A DNA stretch of 64,000 nt from Celeribacter persicus (GCF_003050785.1 NZ_QAOH01000004.1:1-64000); one strand, 5' to 3'. Positions 9,625-19,144 are shown, numbered from the stretch's first letter. The notes: generated from the letters alone by a model not told the origin. Translations and numbers: made by a program.

Positions 9625-11913
9625 TCAGATCGGCCGATCCATCCGCGCGATCATGTTGACCGTACCCTTCACCGCCTGCGGGAAGGTCAGCCGGATCTGG
9701 TTGTTGGAACTGCCGTGATTCACCGTCACATAGGGCATCGCGGAGACCGCATTACCCGAAGCATCGGTCAGTACATTGCGGAACACGAGCCCCTCGACCA
9801 CCCGCGCCCAGCCGCCGAAGGGCAGATAGCCGGAAGGATCTAGCACCCAGGCCGTCGAAGCCGTGCTCTGGGTGTATTCCGCAGACACCGGATTGACCGT
9901 GATCTGGCTCACCCCGTTGAACGTGTTGCCCTCGAAAGTGACATTGCGTGTCGAATTATATTCGAGATCGGCGAATGTGGTGTCCACCCGATCCACCCGC
10001 TCGATGAAGCCGTTGAGCGCCTTGAACGTGTTGTTCTGCACCGCCAATCCCTGAAGGAAATGACCCGGACCATAGGGCTTGATCACGATCCAGGAAAAAT
10101 AGCTCGCCACATCGTTCGCCGTAAAAATATTGCCCGTGATCGTCAGCCCGCCAAAGGAATATTCCGACGAGAAATCCGGCGCGGCATCGTGTTCGTTCGT
10201 CATCTCGATGTAGGAGTTGTCGATGTAATTGCCCGTCACGATGGATTTCACGTTCGGATAGGTGAACACGAGCCCCGCCACGCGTGGGCTGTCGGTGTCC
10301 TCGTCGCCCTGAAACCAGTGGTTGCCGATGAACATGTGGCCGTTGCCATAGACGATCCCGGTGTGGCCAAAGCGCTGGAACCGGTTGTCGCGGATTTTGC
10401 AATCGTTCGAATTGATGTTGAACGCAACCGACTGACGCGCCGTCGCACTGACCGTCGGCTCGTTCGAGACAAAGGAACAGCGGTCGATATGCAGATCCTG
10501 ACAGCCACCGCCGATCGAGGTCACGCCGCGATTGAGCGGCGATTTGATGTGACAATCGCGCAATTGGAAATTGTTCCCGCCCGGCGAGAGCATCACGCCG
10601 GAAGCGCGCCCGTTGCACAGAAGCTCCACATCGGAGAGATGGAACTGCGACAGTTTCGAGAGGCCGGAGAAATCGAACACGTATTTGAACCGCGTGAACG
10701 TGTAGGTCTGGCTGGAATTCGGCCCGTAAAGCGGCTGGCTCAGGGTCAGGGACTGATTGCCGACATTGACATCGCGCACATAAACCTCGCGCCCGACGCC
10801 GGTGCCGGTAACAAGGCTGCCGATCTGAATATTGGCGATGTTGGTGACATTGCTCAGGGTCTTGGGCGAGGTCGCGCTGTAGCTCGCTGTCGAGGTTGCC
10901 ACATCGTTGTCCCAGTTGCTCGACGCGTTCACCGTAATCTGACCGTTGCGGATCACCCGGCGCACCTCAAGCGAATCCGCCCCGGTGATCGCCGCCACGT
11001 CCAGCGGCTCGTCCAGTTCTATCCGACGCCCGCGCATGTCGAGACTGTCATGGTCGGTGTAATAGAACATCGCCTGAATGGCGCGTTTTAACCCTTCGAC
11101 CTCGCTCCCGAAAGCGTCGATATAGGCATTCAGGTGGAAATTCTTGCGCTGCACCAGACGTTTGTCTGCGGGCATGGTCACGGTGCCGTCGAACACGACC
11201 TCTTCGGTGAAGGACACCGTGTTCGCGAGATGATAGACACCTTCCGGCACGATCACCTTGCGCCCGGCGGCAGCGGCATTGGCGGCGTTGAACGCGCCGG
11301 AAGCATCGGTCACGCCATCGCCCACCGCGCCATAATCGCGCACGTCGATCATGCCGGAACTGTCCGCCAGAAACCACTGGGACACATCCTCGATCTCGAT
11401 ATCGTCGACCCTGACCGTCCCGCCATTCGCGCCGGTCAGATCGAGGCCGAAATGACCATAGACCGCATCGAGGCCCCAAGGCATATCGACCCCGCCACGC
11501 CGACCGGAGCCGACGATGGCCGTGACCTCGACCACATCGCCATAGGCGGTCAGAGTGGTTTCCCCGCCGATCTCGGTCAGCCCGTTCACATGGGCAAGCG
11601 AAGCGTTCCCCGCCCAGCCCGCGATGCGCACGGTCGGCAGATTGCCGGAAATCGCCTTCACCCGTGCCTTGATCTGAAGATACATGCCGGGCTGGAGCGG
11701 CGTCTCGCCCATGTAGCGCAGTTTCGTCAGAGTGTCGTTCTTGACGATTTCGAGACAGCCGCCGAAATCGGCATCCGCCGCCACCAGAGCGGCATTCGCC
11801 GCCCCGTCATAAGTGGCCGAACCGGGCGTGCCATCTTCGCTGGACCATACGGCCAGACCGTCCTCAAACGCCGGCGGCATCAGCACCAGCCCATCTGTTA
11901 TGGCCTTGTTCAT
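9625..11913 (-). CDS. Right-handed beta-helix (pectate-lyase-like) protein
   Basis: This 762-residue protein starts MNKAITDGLVLMPPAFEDGL. Residues 20-180 form a beta-rich domain resembling carbohydrate-binding modules. A pectate_lyase_3-type N-terminus follows (IDVRDYGAVGDGVTDASGAF at 189-208). A long run of parallel beta-helix turns comes after it, with repeated N-x-F / G-N-x-I patterns such as LTITGNIFT, LAVQNNTFKAL and VTFEGNTFNG. Members bind or cleave polysaccharides. No signal peptide is visible, so export, if any, must use another route. The start at 11913 has an AAAGGGG ribosome site; earlier in-frame starts do not. It stands alone between converging and diverging neighbours. Confidence 0.75.
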   Translation of the reverse strand: MNKAITDGLVLMPPAFEDGLAVWSSEDGTPGSATYDGAANAALVAADADFGGCLEIVKNDTLTKLRYMGETPLQPGMYLQIKARVKAISGNLPTVRIAGWAGNASLAHVNGLTEIGGETTLTAYGDVVEVTAIVGSGRRGGVDMPWGLDAVYGHFGLDLTGANGGTVRVDDIEIEDVSQWFLADSSGMIDVRDYGAVGDGVTDASGAFNAANAAAAGRKVIVPEGVYHLANTVSFTEEVVFDGTVTMPADKRLVQRKNFHLNAYIDAFGSEVEGLKRAIQAMFYYTDHDSLDMRGRRIELDEPLDVAAITGADSLEVRRVIRNGQITVNASSNWDNDVATSTASYSATSPKTLSNVTNIANIQIGSLVTGTGVGREVYVRDVNVGNQSLTLSQPLYGPNSSQTYTFTRFKYVFDFSGLSKLSQFHLSDVELLCNGRASGVMLSPGGNNFQLRDCHIKSPLNRGVTSIGGGCQDLHIDRCSFVSNEPTVSATARQSVAFNINSNDCKIRDNRFQRFGHTGIVYGNGHMFIGNHWFQGDEDTDSPRVAGLVFTYPNVKSIVTGNYIDNSYIEMTNEHDAAPDFSSEYSFGGLTITGNIFTANDVASYFSWIVIKPYGPGHFLQGLAVQNNTFKALNGFIERVDRVDTTFADLEYNSTRNVTFEGNTFNGVSQITVNPVSAEYTQSTASTAWVLDPSGYLPFGGWARVVEGLVFRNVLTDASGNAVSAMPYVTVNHGSSNNQIRLTFPQAVKGTVNMIARMDRPI

Positions 11914-12145
11914 CCGAACCCCTTTCAATCCTTCAATTCGATGCGCGCCATTCGGCATGACGACACCCTGCGCGACCGGGGCCTCCGGCACGTTCAATCG
12001 CAATGTCTCGTCATGAAACCCCGAAGCGCGCATGTGCCCTGAGATGCAAAAAGGTCTACCGCATGGGGCTGACGATGCTGTTAACCCTACGGACGCCACG
12101 CTCGATGCCTGCGCAACATCGCGCCGTTCTACCTGTCATGTCTCC

Positions 12146-12180
12146 CTGTCATGGACCGGTCACATATCCTGTCCTATGTT
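12146..12180 (+). promoter_or_regulatory. Pho box and -10 element upstream of the CHAD gene
   Basis: CTGTCATGGACCGGTCAC at 12146-12163 has two seven-base repeats (CTGTCAT, CGGTCAC) with four bases between, the 11-base period of PhoB boxes, with one mismatch to CTGTCAC. Another CTGTCAT lies at 12133-12139. TATGTT at 12175-12180 is 11 bases downstream, the distance at which PhoB-activated promoters place their -10, with the Pho box replacing the -35. Confidence 0.6.
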
Positions 12181-12197
12181 GGGCATGAGAGGTGATC

Positions 12198-13085
12198 ATG
12201 AGCTACCGCATCCGCCCCAAAGACCCCGACATGAGCGCCACGCTCCGGCGCATCGCCGAGGACCGCCTGAACCGTGCCATCGAGGCCACGAAGGCGGAAA
12301 CCGCCGAGACCCGAATGCCTGCCGTGCACGACATTCGCAAACGTCTCAAGGAAATGCGCGCTCTGCTGCGTCTCGTCCGACCGGATTTCGACGATTTCAA
12401 ACCGGCGGACCGCGCTCTGCGTGACATCGGGCGCGAACTGTCGGCGCTACGCGACATCAATGTACGTTGCGACACGCTGGGCCATCTGGCCGATTATGTC
12501 GATCTGCCGGACGATCCTCTGGCCCCTTATCTCGCAGAGCTGACGCGGAGTCGCGACACGGCCTATGGCCCCGCCTCCGACAGTCTGCTCGCTACGACCC
12601 GCACCGCCCTCATCGCAATGCGAGATGCGTCCGCGCACTGGCGGCTGCGACACAACGGTCGCAAGGCGATCTTTACCGGTCTTTCAGGAACTTACGCAGA
12701 TGCACGCGAAGCCATGGGACGCGCTCGTGAAACCCGTGCGCCCGAGGATTTTCATGAATGGCGCAAGCATGTGAAATATCACTTCTACCACGCCCAGATC
12801 CTCTCCCCGATTTGGCCCGAAGCCATGGAGCCCCATATCGCCGCCGCCGAAGCTCTGGGCGAGTTGCTGGGCCAGCATCACGATCTCATTGTGCTGGGCG
12901 AAGAGGCCCGCGCCGCCGGTCTCCCCGCCGCACCGCTCGCCGTGCTGGAGGCCGGTCTGCACGACCGTATCGCAGCGCTTGAGAAACAGGCCTTCCTCGA
13001 CGGAGCGCGCCTTCTGGCCGACAGTCTGGAAGCCCTGTCGCGGCGCTGGTCCGTCTGGTACCGGCTTTGGCGCCACGCCAACTGA
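12198..13085 (+). CDS. CHAD-domain protein (polyphosphate-associated)
   Basis: This 295-residue all-helical protein has the conserved-histidine CHAD pattern: H-D-I-R-K-R-L-K-E-M-R near residue 46, RDINVRCDTL, FHEWRKHVKYHFYHAQIL, and ELLGQHHDLIVL. The regularly spaced His, Arg and Lys residues line a basic pore that binds inorganic polyphosphate, and such proteins associate with polyP granules. No CYTH triphosphatase domain is fused here. The ATG at 12198 follows GAGAGG; a GTG two codons upstream is less well placed. A Pho box and -10 lie directly upstream, suggesting induction by phosphate limitation. The gene ends at a terminator shared with lysS. Confidence 0.9.
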   Translation: MSYRIRPKDPDMSATLRRIAEDRLNRAIEATKAETAETRMPAVHDIRKRLKEMRALLRLVRPDFDDFKPADRALRDIGRELSALRDINVRCDTLGHLADYVDLPDDPLAPYLAELTRSRDTAYGPASDSLLATTRTALIAMRDASAHWRLRHNGRKAIFTGLSGTYADAREAMGRARETRAPEDFHEWRKHVKYHFYHAQILSPIWPEAMEPHIAAAEALGELLGQHHDLIVLGEEARAAGLPAAPLAVLEAGLHDRIAALEKQAFLDGARLLADSLEALSRRWSVWYRLWRHAN

Positions 13086-13117
13086 AAAGGGCCACCCCGA
13101 GAGGCAGCCCTTTGTTT
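13086..13117. terminator. Intrinsic terminator after the CHAD gene
   Basis: AAAGGGC at 13086-13092 pairs with GCCCTTT at 13107-13113, followed by GTTTT. It lies between convergent CHAD and lysS genes and can serve both. Confidence 0.75.
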
Positions 13118-13135
13118 TAGAGAATTAAAATCGGC

Positions 13136-14779
13136 TTACGACAGATCGCCGTTCAGCCCCTTCTCAAGAAGCGCAATCGTCTCGTTCACACCGTAAAGCG
13201 CCGCGAAGGAACCGAAACGCGGACCCTGGCTCTGCCCCAGAAGCACCTCGTAAAGCGCCTTGAACCAGTCGCGCAGGTTCTCGAACCCGTGGTTCTTGCC
13301 GACGGCAAACACGATGGATTGCAGGAAGTCGCCATCGGTGAAATCCACGTCCGGCAGCGGCTCGTCGTTGCCCATGGCGGCGTTTTTCCGGGCGATCTCG
13401 GCCAGAGCCACCTCGGCGGAACCAAACGCCGCCTTGAGGTCTTCCATCGCCGCGCGTTCCTGATCGTTCGGCGCGCGGAAGGTTTTTTCCGGTTTCACGA
13501 AATCGTTGTAATAGCGCACCGCATAGCCCGCCGCCGCGTCGAGCTGCGGGTTGGTTTCCGGCGAAGCCTCCGGCGCATAACGCTGAATAAAGCCCCAAAG
13601 CTGCTCTTTCTCCTCGGCTCCCGCGACAGAGGCAAGGTTCAGTAGCATCGAGAACGGCACCACCATGTCGGAGGCCGGCACATCCGCACCGTGGATGTGG
13701 AAGACCGGGTTCGCCGCCTGCTGTTCGGCCGTCTGGCCGGGATAGGCCCGAAGTTGCTGGTGATATTCGTCCATCATCCGCGGGATGACATCGAAATGCA
13801 GCCGCTTCGCGGTTTTGGGTTTCTGGTACATGAAATAGGCGAGGCTCTCGGTCGAGGCATAGGTCAGCCATTCGTCGATCGACAACCCGTTGCCTTTCGA
13901 CTTGGAGATTTTCTCGCCATTGGCGTCGAGGAAGAGTTCATAGGTGAAGTGCTCCGGCTTCTGCCCGCCCAAAATCTCGCAAATCCGGTCGTAGATCGGC
14001 GTATTGGTCGAGTGGTCCTTGCCGTACATCTCGAAATCGACATCCAGCGCGGCCCAGCGCGCCCCGAAATCCGGTTTCCACTGGAGTTTTACATTGCCGC
14101 CGGTGACCGGAAGCGTCCACTCGCGGCCATCTTCGTCATCGAAGGTGATCGTGTAATCGTCCCTGTTGACCGATTTCATCGGCACATAGAGCACACGCCC
14201 CGTCTCCGGGTGAATCGGCAGGAAAATGGAATAGGTCTGCTGGCGCTCTTCGCGCAAGCTTTTCAGCATCACCTTCATCACCTCGTCGTATTTATCGACG
14301 GCACGTTTCAGAACCTCGTCGAACTGACCCGACTTGTAGAACTCGGTCGCCGAGTAGAATTCATACTCGAACCCGAAGGTGTCGAGGAACCGGCGCAGCA
14401 TCGCGTTGTTATGATGACCAAAGCTCTCATATTCTCCGAACGGGTCCGGCACCGAGGTCAGCGGCTTGTGCAGGTTTTCCTGCAAAAGCTCCTGATTGGG
14501 CACATTCGAGGGCACCTTGCGCATCCCGTCCATGTCGTCGGAGAAACAGATCAATCGCGTCGGCACGTCGGAGATCACCTCGAAGGCACGGCGGATCATC
14601 GTCGTGCGCAGCACCTCGCCAAAGGTCCCAATATGCGGAAGACCCGACGGACCGTAACCGGTCTCAAAGAGCACATAGCCCTTCTTGTCCTTGGACGCTT
14701 CATACCGCTTGAGGACAGTCCGGGCCTCTTCAAAGGGCCAGGCTTTCGAGCTCATACCGGCATCACGCAGGTCCGTCAT
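13136..14779 (-). CDS. lysS: Lysyl-tRNA synthetase, class I
   Basis: This 547-residue class I (archaeal-type) LysRS charges tRNA-Lys. The HIGH-like motif is HIGT at 49-52 within [13 protein letters not shown], the KMSKS-like motif is KISKSKGN near residue 295, and an alpha-helical cage domain follows. Class I LysRS is common in alphaproteobacteria, where it replaces the class II enzyme. The start at 14779 matches the family N-terminus and follows AAAAGGA; the frame stays open upstream without homology. It is a single gene convergent with the CHAD gene. Confidence 0.95.
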   Translation of the reverse strand: MTDLRDAGMSSKAWPFEEARTVLKRYEASKDKKGYVLFETGYGPSGLPHIGTFGEVLRTTMIRRAFEVISDVPTRLICFSDDMDGMRKVPSNVPNQELLQENLHKPLTSVPDPFGEYESFGHHNNAMLRRFLDTFGFEYEFYSATEFYKSGQFDEVLKRAVDKYDEVMKVMLKSLREERQQTYSIFLPIHPETGRVLYVPMKSVNRDDYTITFDDEDGREWTLPVTGGNVKLQWKPDFGARWAALDVDFEMYGKDHSTNTPIYDRICEILGGQKPEHFTYELFLDANGEKISKSKGNGLSIDEWLTYASTESLAYFMYQKPKTAKRLHFDVIPRMMDEYHQQLRAYPGQTAEQQAANPVFHIHGADVPASDMVVPFSMLLNLASVAGAEEKEQLWGFIQRYAPEASPETNPQLDAAAGYAVRYYNDFVKPEKTFRAPNDQERAAMEDLKAAFGSAEVALAEIARKNAAMGNDEPLPDVDFTDGDFLQSIVFAVGKNHGFENLRDWFKALYEVLLGQSQGPRFGSFAALYGVNETIALLEKGLNGDLS

Positions 14780-14893
14780 TTTCAGCAATCCTTTTGTCGC
14801 ACGGGGATCGTCCCGCAAGGCGCAACTCCTATTGCCCCTCCCCGCTTGCGTCAATATTGTTTGACCGCACACGCCCTATGAAGAGCCAATAAA

Positions 14894-15328
14894 ATGAACG
14901 ATATTCCCCATTCCCTGACCCCGCAGGACTGTCTCGTCGCCGTGATGATCGCCCAGTCCATGTCCGACGAGAACATCCGCACCGCCGAGCTTGTCACCAT
15001 CGAGAATATCGTCAACCATCTTCCGGTCTTCGGCGAATACGACACCGACCGGATCAAGGTCGTGTCCTCCACCGTCTTCGATCTCTTCTCCGAAGAAGAC
15101 GGGCTGGACGCACTCTTCGGCCTCATCCGCGACAACCTGCCGGAGTATCTCCACGAGACCGCCTATGCTCTGGCCTGCGATGTCGCCGCCGCCGATGGGC
15201 ATACCTACGAGGCCGAGCTGCGTCTGCTCGAAGAGATCCGCTACGAACTCAACATCGACCGGCTGCACGCCGCCGCCATCGAGCGCGGCGCGCGGGCACG
15301 GTATATGCTGGTGCATCCAACCAACTGA
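14894..15328 (+). CDS. TerB-like protein
   Basis: This 144-residue helical protein of the tellurite-resistance TerB fold has the acidic pair pattern LVAVMIAQSMSDENIRTAEL, FDLFSEEDGLDALF, and CDVAAADGHTYEAELRLLEEI, where the D-G-x-x-x-x-E loop carries the metal-binding acidic residues. Single TerB-domain proteins occur widely outside tellurite operons, so resistance is not implied. Its TGAGG stop region provides the ribosome site of the following AMP-forming ligase gene eight bases on, so the two are co-transcribed. Confidence 0.8.
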   Translation: MNDIPHSLTPQDCLVAVMIAQSMSDENIRTAELVTIENIVNHLPVFGEYDTDRIKVVSSTVFDLFSEEDGLDALFGLIRDNLPEYLHETAYALACDVAAADGHTYEAELRLLEEIRYELNIDRLHAAAIERGARARYMLVHPTN

Positions 15329-15336
15329 GGCCCGCC

Positions 15337-16785
15337 ATGAGCCTGATTTCGGAACTTGCGGAGATCGCGGCAAAGCAGCCACAGAAGATCGCCCTGATCA
15401 CAGAAACCAGCCAGATGAGCTATGCCGATCTGCTGGACCTGATCCAGAGGCTTGACGGGCCTCTGGCGATGAAGGGGCTGCGCGCCGGCCACACCATTGC
15501 CCTCGACAGTAGCCGCGCCGAATTCGTCATCGCCATGATCTTTCTGGCCAGCCTGCGCGGGCTGACCCTCGCGCTCGCCCCTTCGGCGCGTTGCCGGGCC
15601 GTCGGCTTGATTCCCGATTTCAGCCTCGTGCACAAAACCGACCCCACCCTGCCCCGCGACCGGCAGATCGTGATCGAACCGGGCTGGTTCTCCACGCCGC
15701 TGCGCCAGCGCGCCGATTATCGCGGTCTCGGCAAAAACACGGCGCACTATATCTTCCAGTCCTCCGGCTCCACCGGCCAACCGAAACTCGTGATCGCCGA
15801 GGAGAGCGAATGGCGCGCTGCCATGGCACATGCCATGAGCCTCGGCACCGATCCCGAACGCGGACAGCGCCTGCTCTCCACCCTCGCGCCAACCACCAAC
15901 TGGGCGGCCGGCTGTAACATCGAGACCTTGCTCATCGGCGGCAGCATCGTCAGCCTCCGCACCCAGAGCGACCGGCTATTGCAATATATCGACCTCTATC
16001 GCGTCGACACGCTGGCCACCGCCCCGGGCATGGTGCCGAAAATCCTCGAAATGCCGCAGGCCGGGCAATACCTCACCTCCCTGCGTGACGCGATCTTTGC
16101 CGGCGCCGTGGTCAGCCCCGCCCTGCTCGACCGCTTCGCAGAACTCTCCACCGCGCGGCTCCATATCGACTACGGCTCGACCGAGGTCGGTGTCTGTTTT
16201 CGTGCCATCTACCACCCCGGCACCCCGCAGACGCCAGGCCATGTCGGGCGGCTGGTGCGCCCGGATCTCGAAGTGGTGTTCTGCGACGACAGCCTCACCC
16301 CCGACCCCGAGGCATGTGAAGGGCGCATCGCCTTTCGCCGACCCGCAGGACAGATGCGCGCCTACATCGACCGCACCGGGCCGGACGAAACCGGTGCGGG
16401 TTTTACCGATGAGGGGCTGTTCCTGCCCGGAGACCTGATGCGGCGCGAGGGGGAAGACTATTTCATCCTCGGTCGGGTCAAGAACATCGTCAATTGCGGT
16501 GGGAACAAATACCGTCTCGAACACATCACGCAGATACTTGAACAGGCCTTTCCCGGCAGCCAGATGGTGCCCCTGATCGAAACGGGACGCGATGACCTCG
16601 AAGGCATCGCGGTGGCCTATCGCGCCCCGAAAGAGATCACCGCCGCAGAGATGATGGCCGTGCTCAAACCACAGTTCCGCGGGCTCGACATTCTGCGCAT
16701 TGTGCGCCGTGACAGTTTCCCGCTGACCCCGACTGGCAAGATCGACCGCCCTGCCCTGTCGGAACTCCTTGCGGAACACAACTAA
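15337..16785 (+). CDS. AMP-forming acyl-CoA synthetase/ligase (ANL superfamily)
   Basis: This 482-residue adenylating enzyme activates a carboxylate as acyl-AMP. The motifs seen are the P-loop SSGSTGQPK at 142-150, YGSTEVG (A5), GDLMRREGEDYFILGRVKNIV (A7-A8) and the catalytic lysine in PLTPTGKIDR near the C-terminus. It is shorter than most long-chain fatty acyl-CoA ligases because the N-terminal domain is compact. The substrate is unknown. It sits eight bases after the TerB-like gene with no own promoter visible, and ends at a strong hairpin. Confidence 0.85.
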   Translation: MSLISELAEIAAKQPQKIALITETSQMSYADLLDLIQRLDGPLAMKGLRAGHTIALDSSRAEFVIAMIFLASLRGLTLALAPSARCRAVGLIPDFSLVHKTDPTLPRDRQIVIEPGWFSTPLRQRADYRGLGKNTAHYIFQSSGSTGQPKLVIAEESEWRAAMAHAMSLGTDPERGQRLLSTLAPTTNWAAGCNIETLLIGGSIVSLRTQSDRLLQYIDLYRVDTLATAPGMVPKILEMPQAGQYLTSLRDAIFAGAVVSPALLDRFAELSTARLHIDYGSTEVGVCFRAIYHPGTPQTPGHVGRLVRPDLEVVFCDDSLTPDPEACEGRIAFRRPAGQMRAYIDRTGPDETGAGFTDEGLFLPGDLMRREGEDYFILGRVKNIVNCGGNKYRLEHITQILEQAFPGSQMVPLIETGRDDLEGIAVAYRAPKEITAAEMMAVLKPQFRGLDILRIVRRDSFPLTPTGKIDRPALSELLAEHN

Positions 16786-16799
16786 GATAGACAACAAAA

Positions 16800-16828
16800 C
16801 GGGCGCCTTCAGGCGCCCGTCTCAAACA
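16800..16828. terminator. Bidirectional intrinsic terminator
   Basis: ACGGGCGCC, loop TTCA, GGCGCCCGT is a perfect nine-base stem between the convergent ligase and outer-membrane protein genes. Confidence 0.85.
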
Positions 16829-16845
16829 TTTGGCTATACACCGGT

Positions 16846-17460
16846 TCAGAACCGGAAGCCGACCCGCACGGAAGCCGTGGTCAGCTTGTCGATGCCGACA
16901 TAATAGGGATCGGCGTCGCCGCCATAGACCGTGCCATCGACATCGAGATCACGGCTGAGCAGTTCCAGACCGACGAAAGCACTGCCCTTCAGCATGGTCT
17001 CGACACCGACGCCATAGTTCATGCCTTCCACCTCGACGTCCTTGGCATCGTTACCGTAGATCGTCGTGTTCGGCTCACCCTTGCTATAGCCCAAAATGCC
17101 ATAGACATAGGTCTTGCCGAAGACCCGACCGAATTTCGCCTTCAGGTCGACCATATTGTCGATGCCCGCGCCGTCAATCCCGTCGAGATCCAGCCCGCCG
17201 TTGAACGCCACTTCGCCACCGAGAACCCAGCCACCGAGATCGGCGTTGTATCCGGTGAAGAACCCCGGTGCGACGCCGGACAGGTCATCCGTGTCGCTGA
17301 AATTGTAGGTCATCTCCGAGTCGAATGGAAAAGCCCCGGAGAGGCCTGCGTAGAACCCGGTGAAATCCTGCGCCATCGCCGGCGCGACAAACCCCAACAT
17401 CGTGGCTCCGCTCGCGAAAACCACGCTACCAATGGTCGTACTGACCGTCTTGTTCACCAT
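16846..17460 (-). CDS. Outer-membrane beta-barrel protein (small OmpW/Omp25-like porin fold)
   Basis: This 204-residue protein has a signal peptide (residues 1-30, cleavage around AMA-QD) and an eight-stranded beta-barrel pattern: alternating hydrophobic strands such as FTGFYAGLSGAF, GWVLGGEVAFNG, TYVYGILGYSKGE and GMNYGVGVETML. It ends in SVRVGFRF, the terminal aromatic BAM recognition signal. It is acidic, as is usual for marine outer-membrane proteins. The role is probably structural or adhesive; no enzymatic residues are evident. The ATG is preceded by AAGGGGG, which lies in a nested inverted repeat (see separate entry). Confidence 0.85.
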   Translation of the reverse strand: MVNKTVSTTIGSVVFASGATMLGFVAPAMAQDFTGFYAGLSGAFPFDSEMTYNFSDTDDLSGVAPGFFTGYNADLGGWVLGGEVAFNGGLDLDGIDGAGIDNMVDLKAKFGRVFGKTYVYGILGYSKGEPNTTIYGNDAKDVEVEGMNYGVGVETMLKGSAFVGLELLSRDLDVDGTVYGGDADPYYVGIDKLTTASVRVGFRF

Positions 17461-17461
17461 G

Positions 17462-17498
17462 ATGCACCCCCTTATGAAATATATTTCAATAGGTGCAT
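17462..17498 (-). promoter_or_regulatory. Nested inverted repeat masking the ribosome site of the outer-membrane protein gene
   Basis: On the minus strand ATGCACC pairs with GGTGCAT (17492-17498 and 17462-17468). The second arm overlaps the 3' side of the AAGGGGG ribosome site one base before the start codon. Inside lies the perfect palindrome TGAAATATATTTCA (17475-17488). As RNA this is a hairpin with a weak AU inner helix, the form of an RNA thermometer or other translational switch. As DNA the palindrome could be a repressor operator. Confidence 0.45.
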
Positions 17499-17567
17499 TT
17501 TACCGCCGAAACCGCCTTTCCGACAAGCTCTGTCGCTACGTAAGGCACGGGGGGTGTTGCGCCTGCA

Positions 17568-19088
17568 TCACCCCGTATAAACCTCCGCCCAACGCTCGAT
17601 CAGCGCCTGTTGCAGCCGTTTCGCCCGCGTGTTGAAGGTCCGCGCGCCCTGCGGTCGTTCTTCTGCTCCTGCCGCTTTCGCCGCCTCACGGCGCGGCACA
17701 TCGGCGGCGAACACGGCAAAGGCCATGCGCTGACCACCCGGCGCATCGACATAGCCCGCCAGCGCGGAGACGAAATCCAGCGTCCCGGTCTTGGCATGCA
17801 CGCTCACCGGGCTGTTCTGGATCACATTGCCCTTGTCGTCGCGCATCGGGATCGGTTTCATCAAGGGTGCAAGCGTGGCCTCGACCCCCGGCGCGCTCAG
17901 CATATGTACCATGTCCACCGTGGTCACCTTCGAGGCGCCGCCGAGTCCCGAATGATCCACCAGCGCCACATGCCTCATACCCAAAGCCTCCCGCGCCCAG
18001 TCGCTCATCGCCGTTGCCGAAGCCGCAAGCGACCCCGGCGACAGCCCCCGCGCCCTGCTCGCCGTCAGACCGATCACCTCCGCCGTCAGGTTGGTCGAGT
18101 ATTTCAGCATATCGCGCACCACGATGCTCAGGGGCGCACTCTCGATCCGCGCCACCTCCGTGCCACTCATCACCTTGCGCTGTCCCTGCGGGAGACGCAC
18201 GCCCTGCGCGCGCGCCACCGCCTGAAACACCTCCGCCGCGTAAAGCCCCGGCAGGCGCACCGGCAACCACCGCGCGCCGCCATTGCCAAGCGCTGCCTGC
18301 GCGACTGTCCAGTCGTCATAGCCCTGCCCGGCGACGTGATCGAACACCGGCACATCCCGCGCCGCCACTTGCATGCGTGCGATCCGCACATCCGGCGCAT
18401 AGCGTTCGGCACGTGCGTCCATCTTGAGACTGTAGCTTTCGCCCTGCCGCTTCCACTCGAAATGCACCCGGTTGTAATTCAGGTTCAGCCCGGAAATCGT
18501 CGGATTATATCCGGCATATTCCACCTGTTCTCCGTCGATCTGTTCGATCTGCGGCAGAGCCGTGTCGTCGACACAGAACCGCCCGTTGACCCCCGTGATC
18601 CCCGCCTCGCGCAGCTTACCCGCCAGCGCGGCAAGGGCATCCGTATCGAGCGTCGGATCCCCGCCGCCCACCAGCACCAGATCGCCTTGCACTACCCCGC
18701 TCACCACCGGCCCGGTCGCAAGCACCCGCGTCACAAACCGATGCTCCGCCCCCAGATGATGCAGCGCGTAAAGCGCCGTCACCGTCTTCGCCACCGATGC
18801 CGGCGGCAGGCGCAACAGAGGCTCATGCACCTCGTAAATCTCCCCCGCACTCCCCGCGACCGCATAGCTCACCTCGCCCGACAGCCCCGCTGCGGCGACC
18901 AGTTCCTCCCCTGCGGGGATCGACTGTTTGAAAAGCTCCGGTGGACGCGCTTTCGGGATCGGCGAGGCGATCAGCCCTTCCGCCCCGGCCCGCATGGCCA
19001 TGACTTGCGCCGCGCCGCCCAAAAACAGCCCAAGCGCGCGTCGTCGGGAAATCTGTCGGTTGATCTGAGAAAATCCGTGCTCTGTCAT
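17568..19088 (-). CDS. dacB: D-alanyl-D-alanine carboxypeptidase/endopeptidase (PBP4, peptidase S13)
   Basis: This 506-residue low-molecular-weight penicillin-binding protein trims or cleaves peptidoglycan cross-links in the periplasm. The catalytic motifs are SVAK (Ser98, Lys101), YSTN (SxN) and HAKTGTL (KTG). The large insert between SxxK and SxN is typical of S13. The N-terminus SRRRALGLFLGGAAQVMA has two consecutive arginines before a hydrophobic stretch and could be a Tat signal. It is transcribed alone; a hairpin and a repeated TTAACCTTAA motif lie upstream. Confidence 0.92.
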   Translation of the reverse strand: MTEHGFSQINRQISRRRALGLFLGGAAQVMAMRAGAEGLIASPIPKARPPELFKQSIPAGEELVAAAGLSGEVSYAVAGSAGEIYEVHEPLLRLPPASVAKTVTALYALHHLGAEHRFVTRVLATGPVVSGVVQGDLVLVGGGDPTLDTDALAALAGKLREAGITGVNGRFCVDDTALPQIEQIDGEQVEYAGYNPTISGLNLNYNRVHFEWKRQGESYSLKMDARAERYAPDVRIARMQVAARDVPVFDHVAGQGYDDWTVAQAALGNGGARWLPVRLPGLYAAEVFQAVARAQGVRLPQGQRKVMSGTEVARIESAPLSIVVRDMLKYSTNLTAEVIGLTASRARGLSPGSLAASATAMSDWAREALGMRHVALVDHSGLGGASKVTTVDMVHMLSAPGVEATLAPLMKPIPMRDDKGNVIQNSPVSVHAKTGTLDFVSALAGYVDAPGGQRMAFAVFAADVPRREAAKAAGAEERPQGARTFNTRAKRLQQALIERWAEVYTG

Positions 19089-19120
19089 GACCGCGAGTTA
19101 AGCGCGGCTTTGCGACACGA

Positions 19121-19144
19121 GCAAGACGGGAAATCCCGTCTTGC
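19121..19144 (-). terminator. Hairpin between nadD and dacB
   Basis: GCAAGACGGG, loop AAAT, CCCGTCTTGC is a perfect ten-base stem. It follows nadD on the minus strand and precedes dacB. A clear T-run is absent. Confidence 0.6.
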
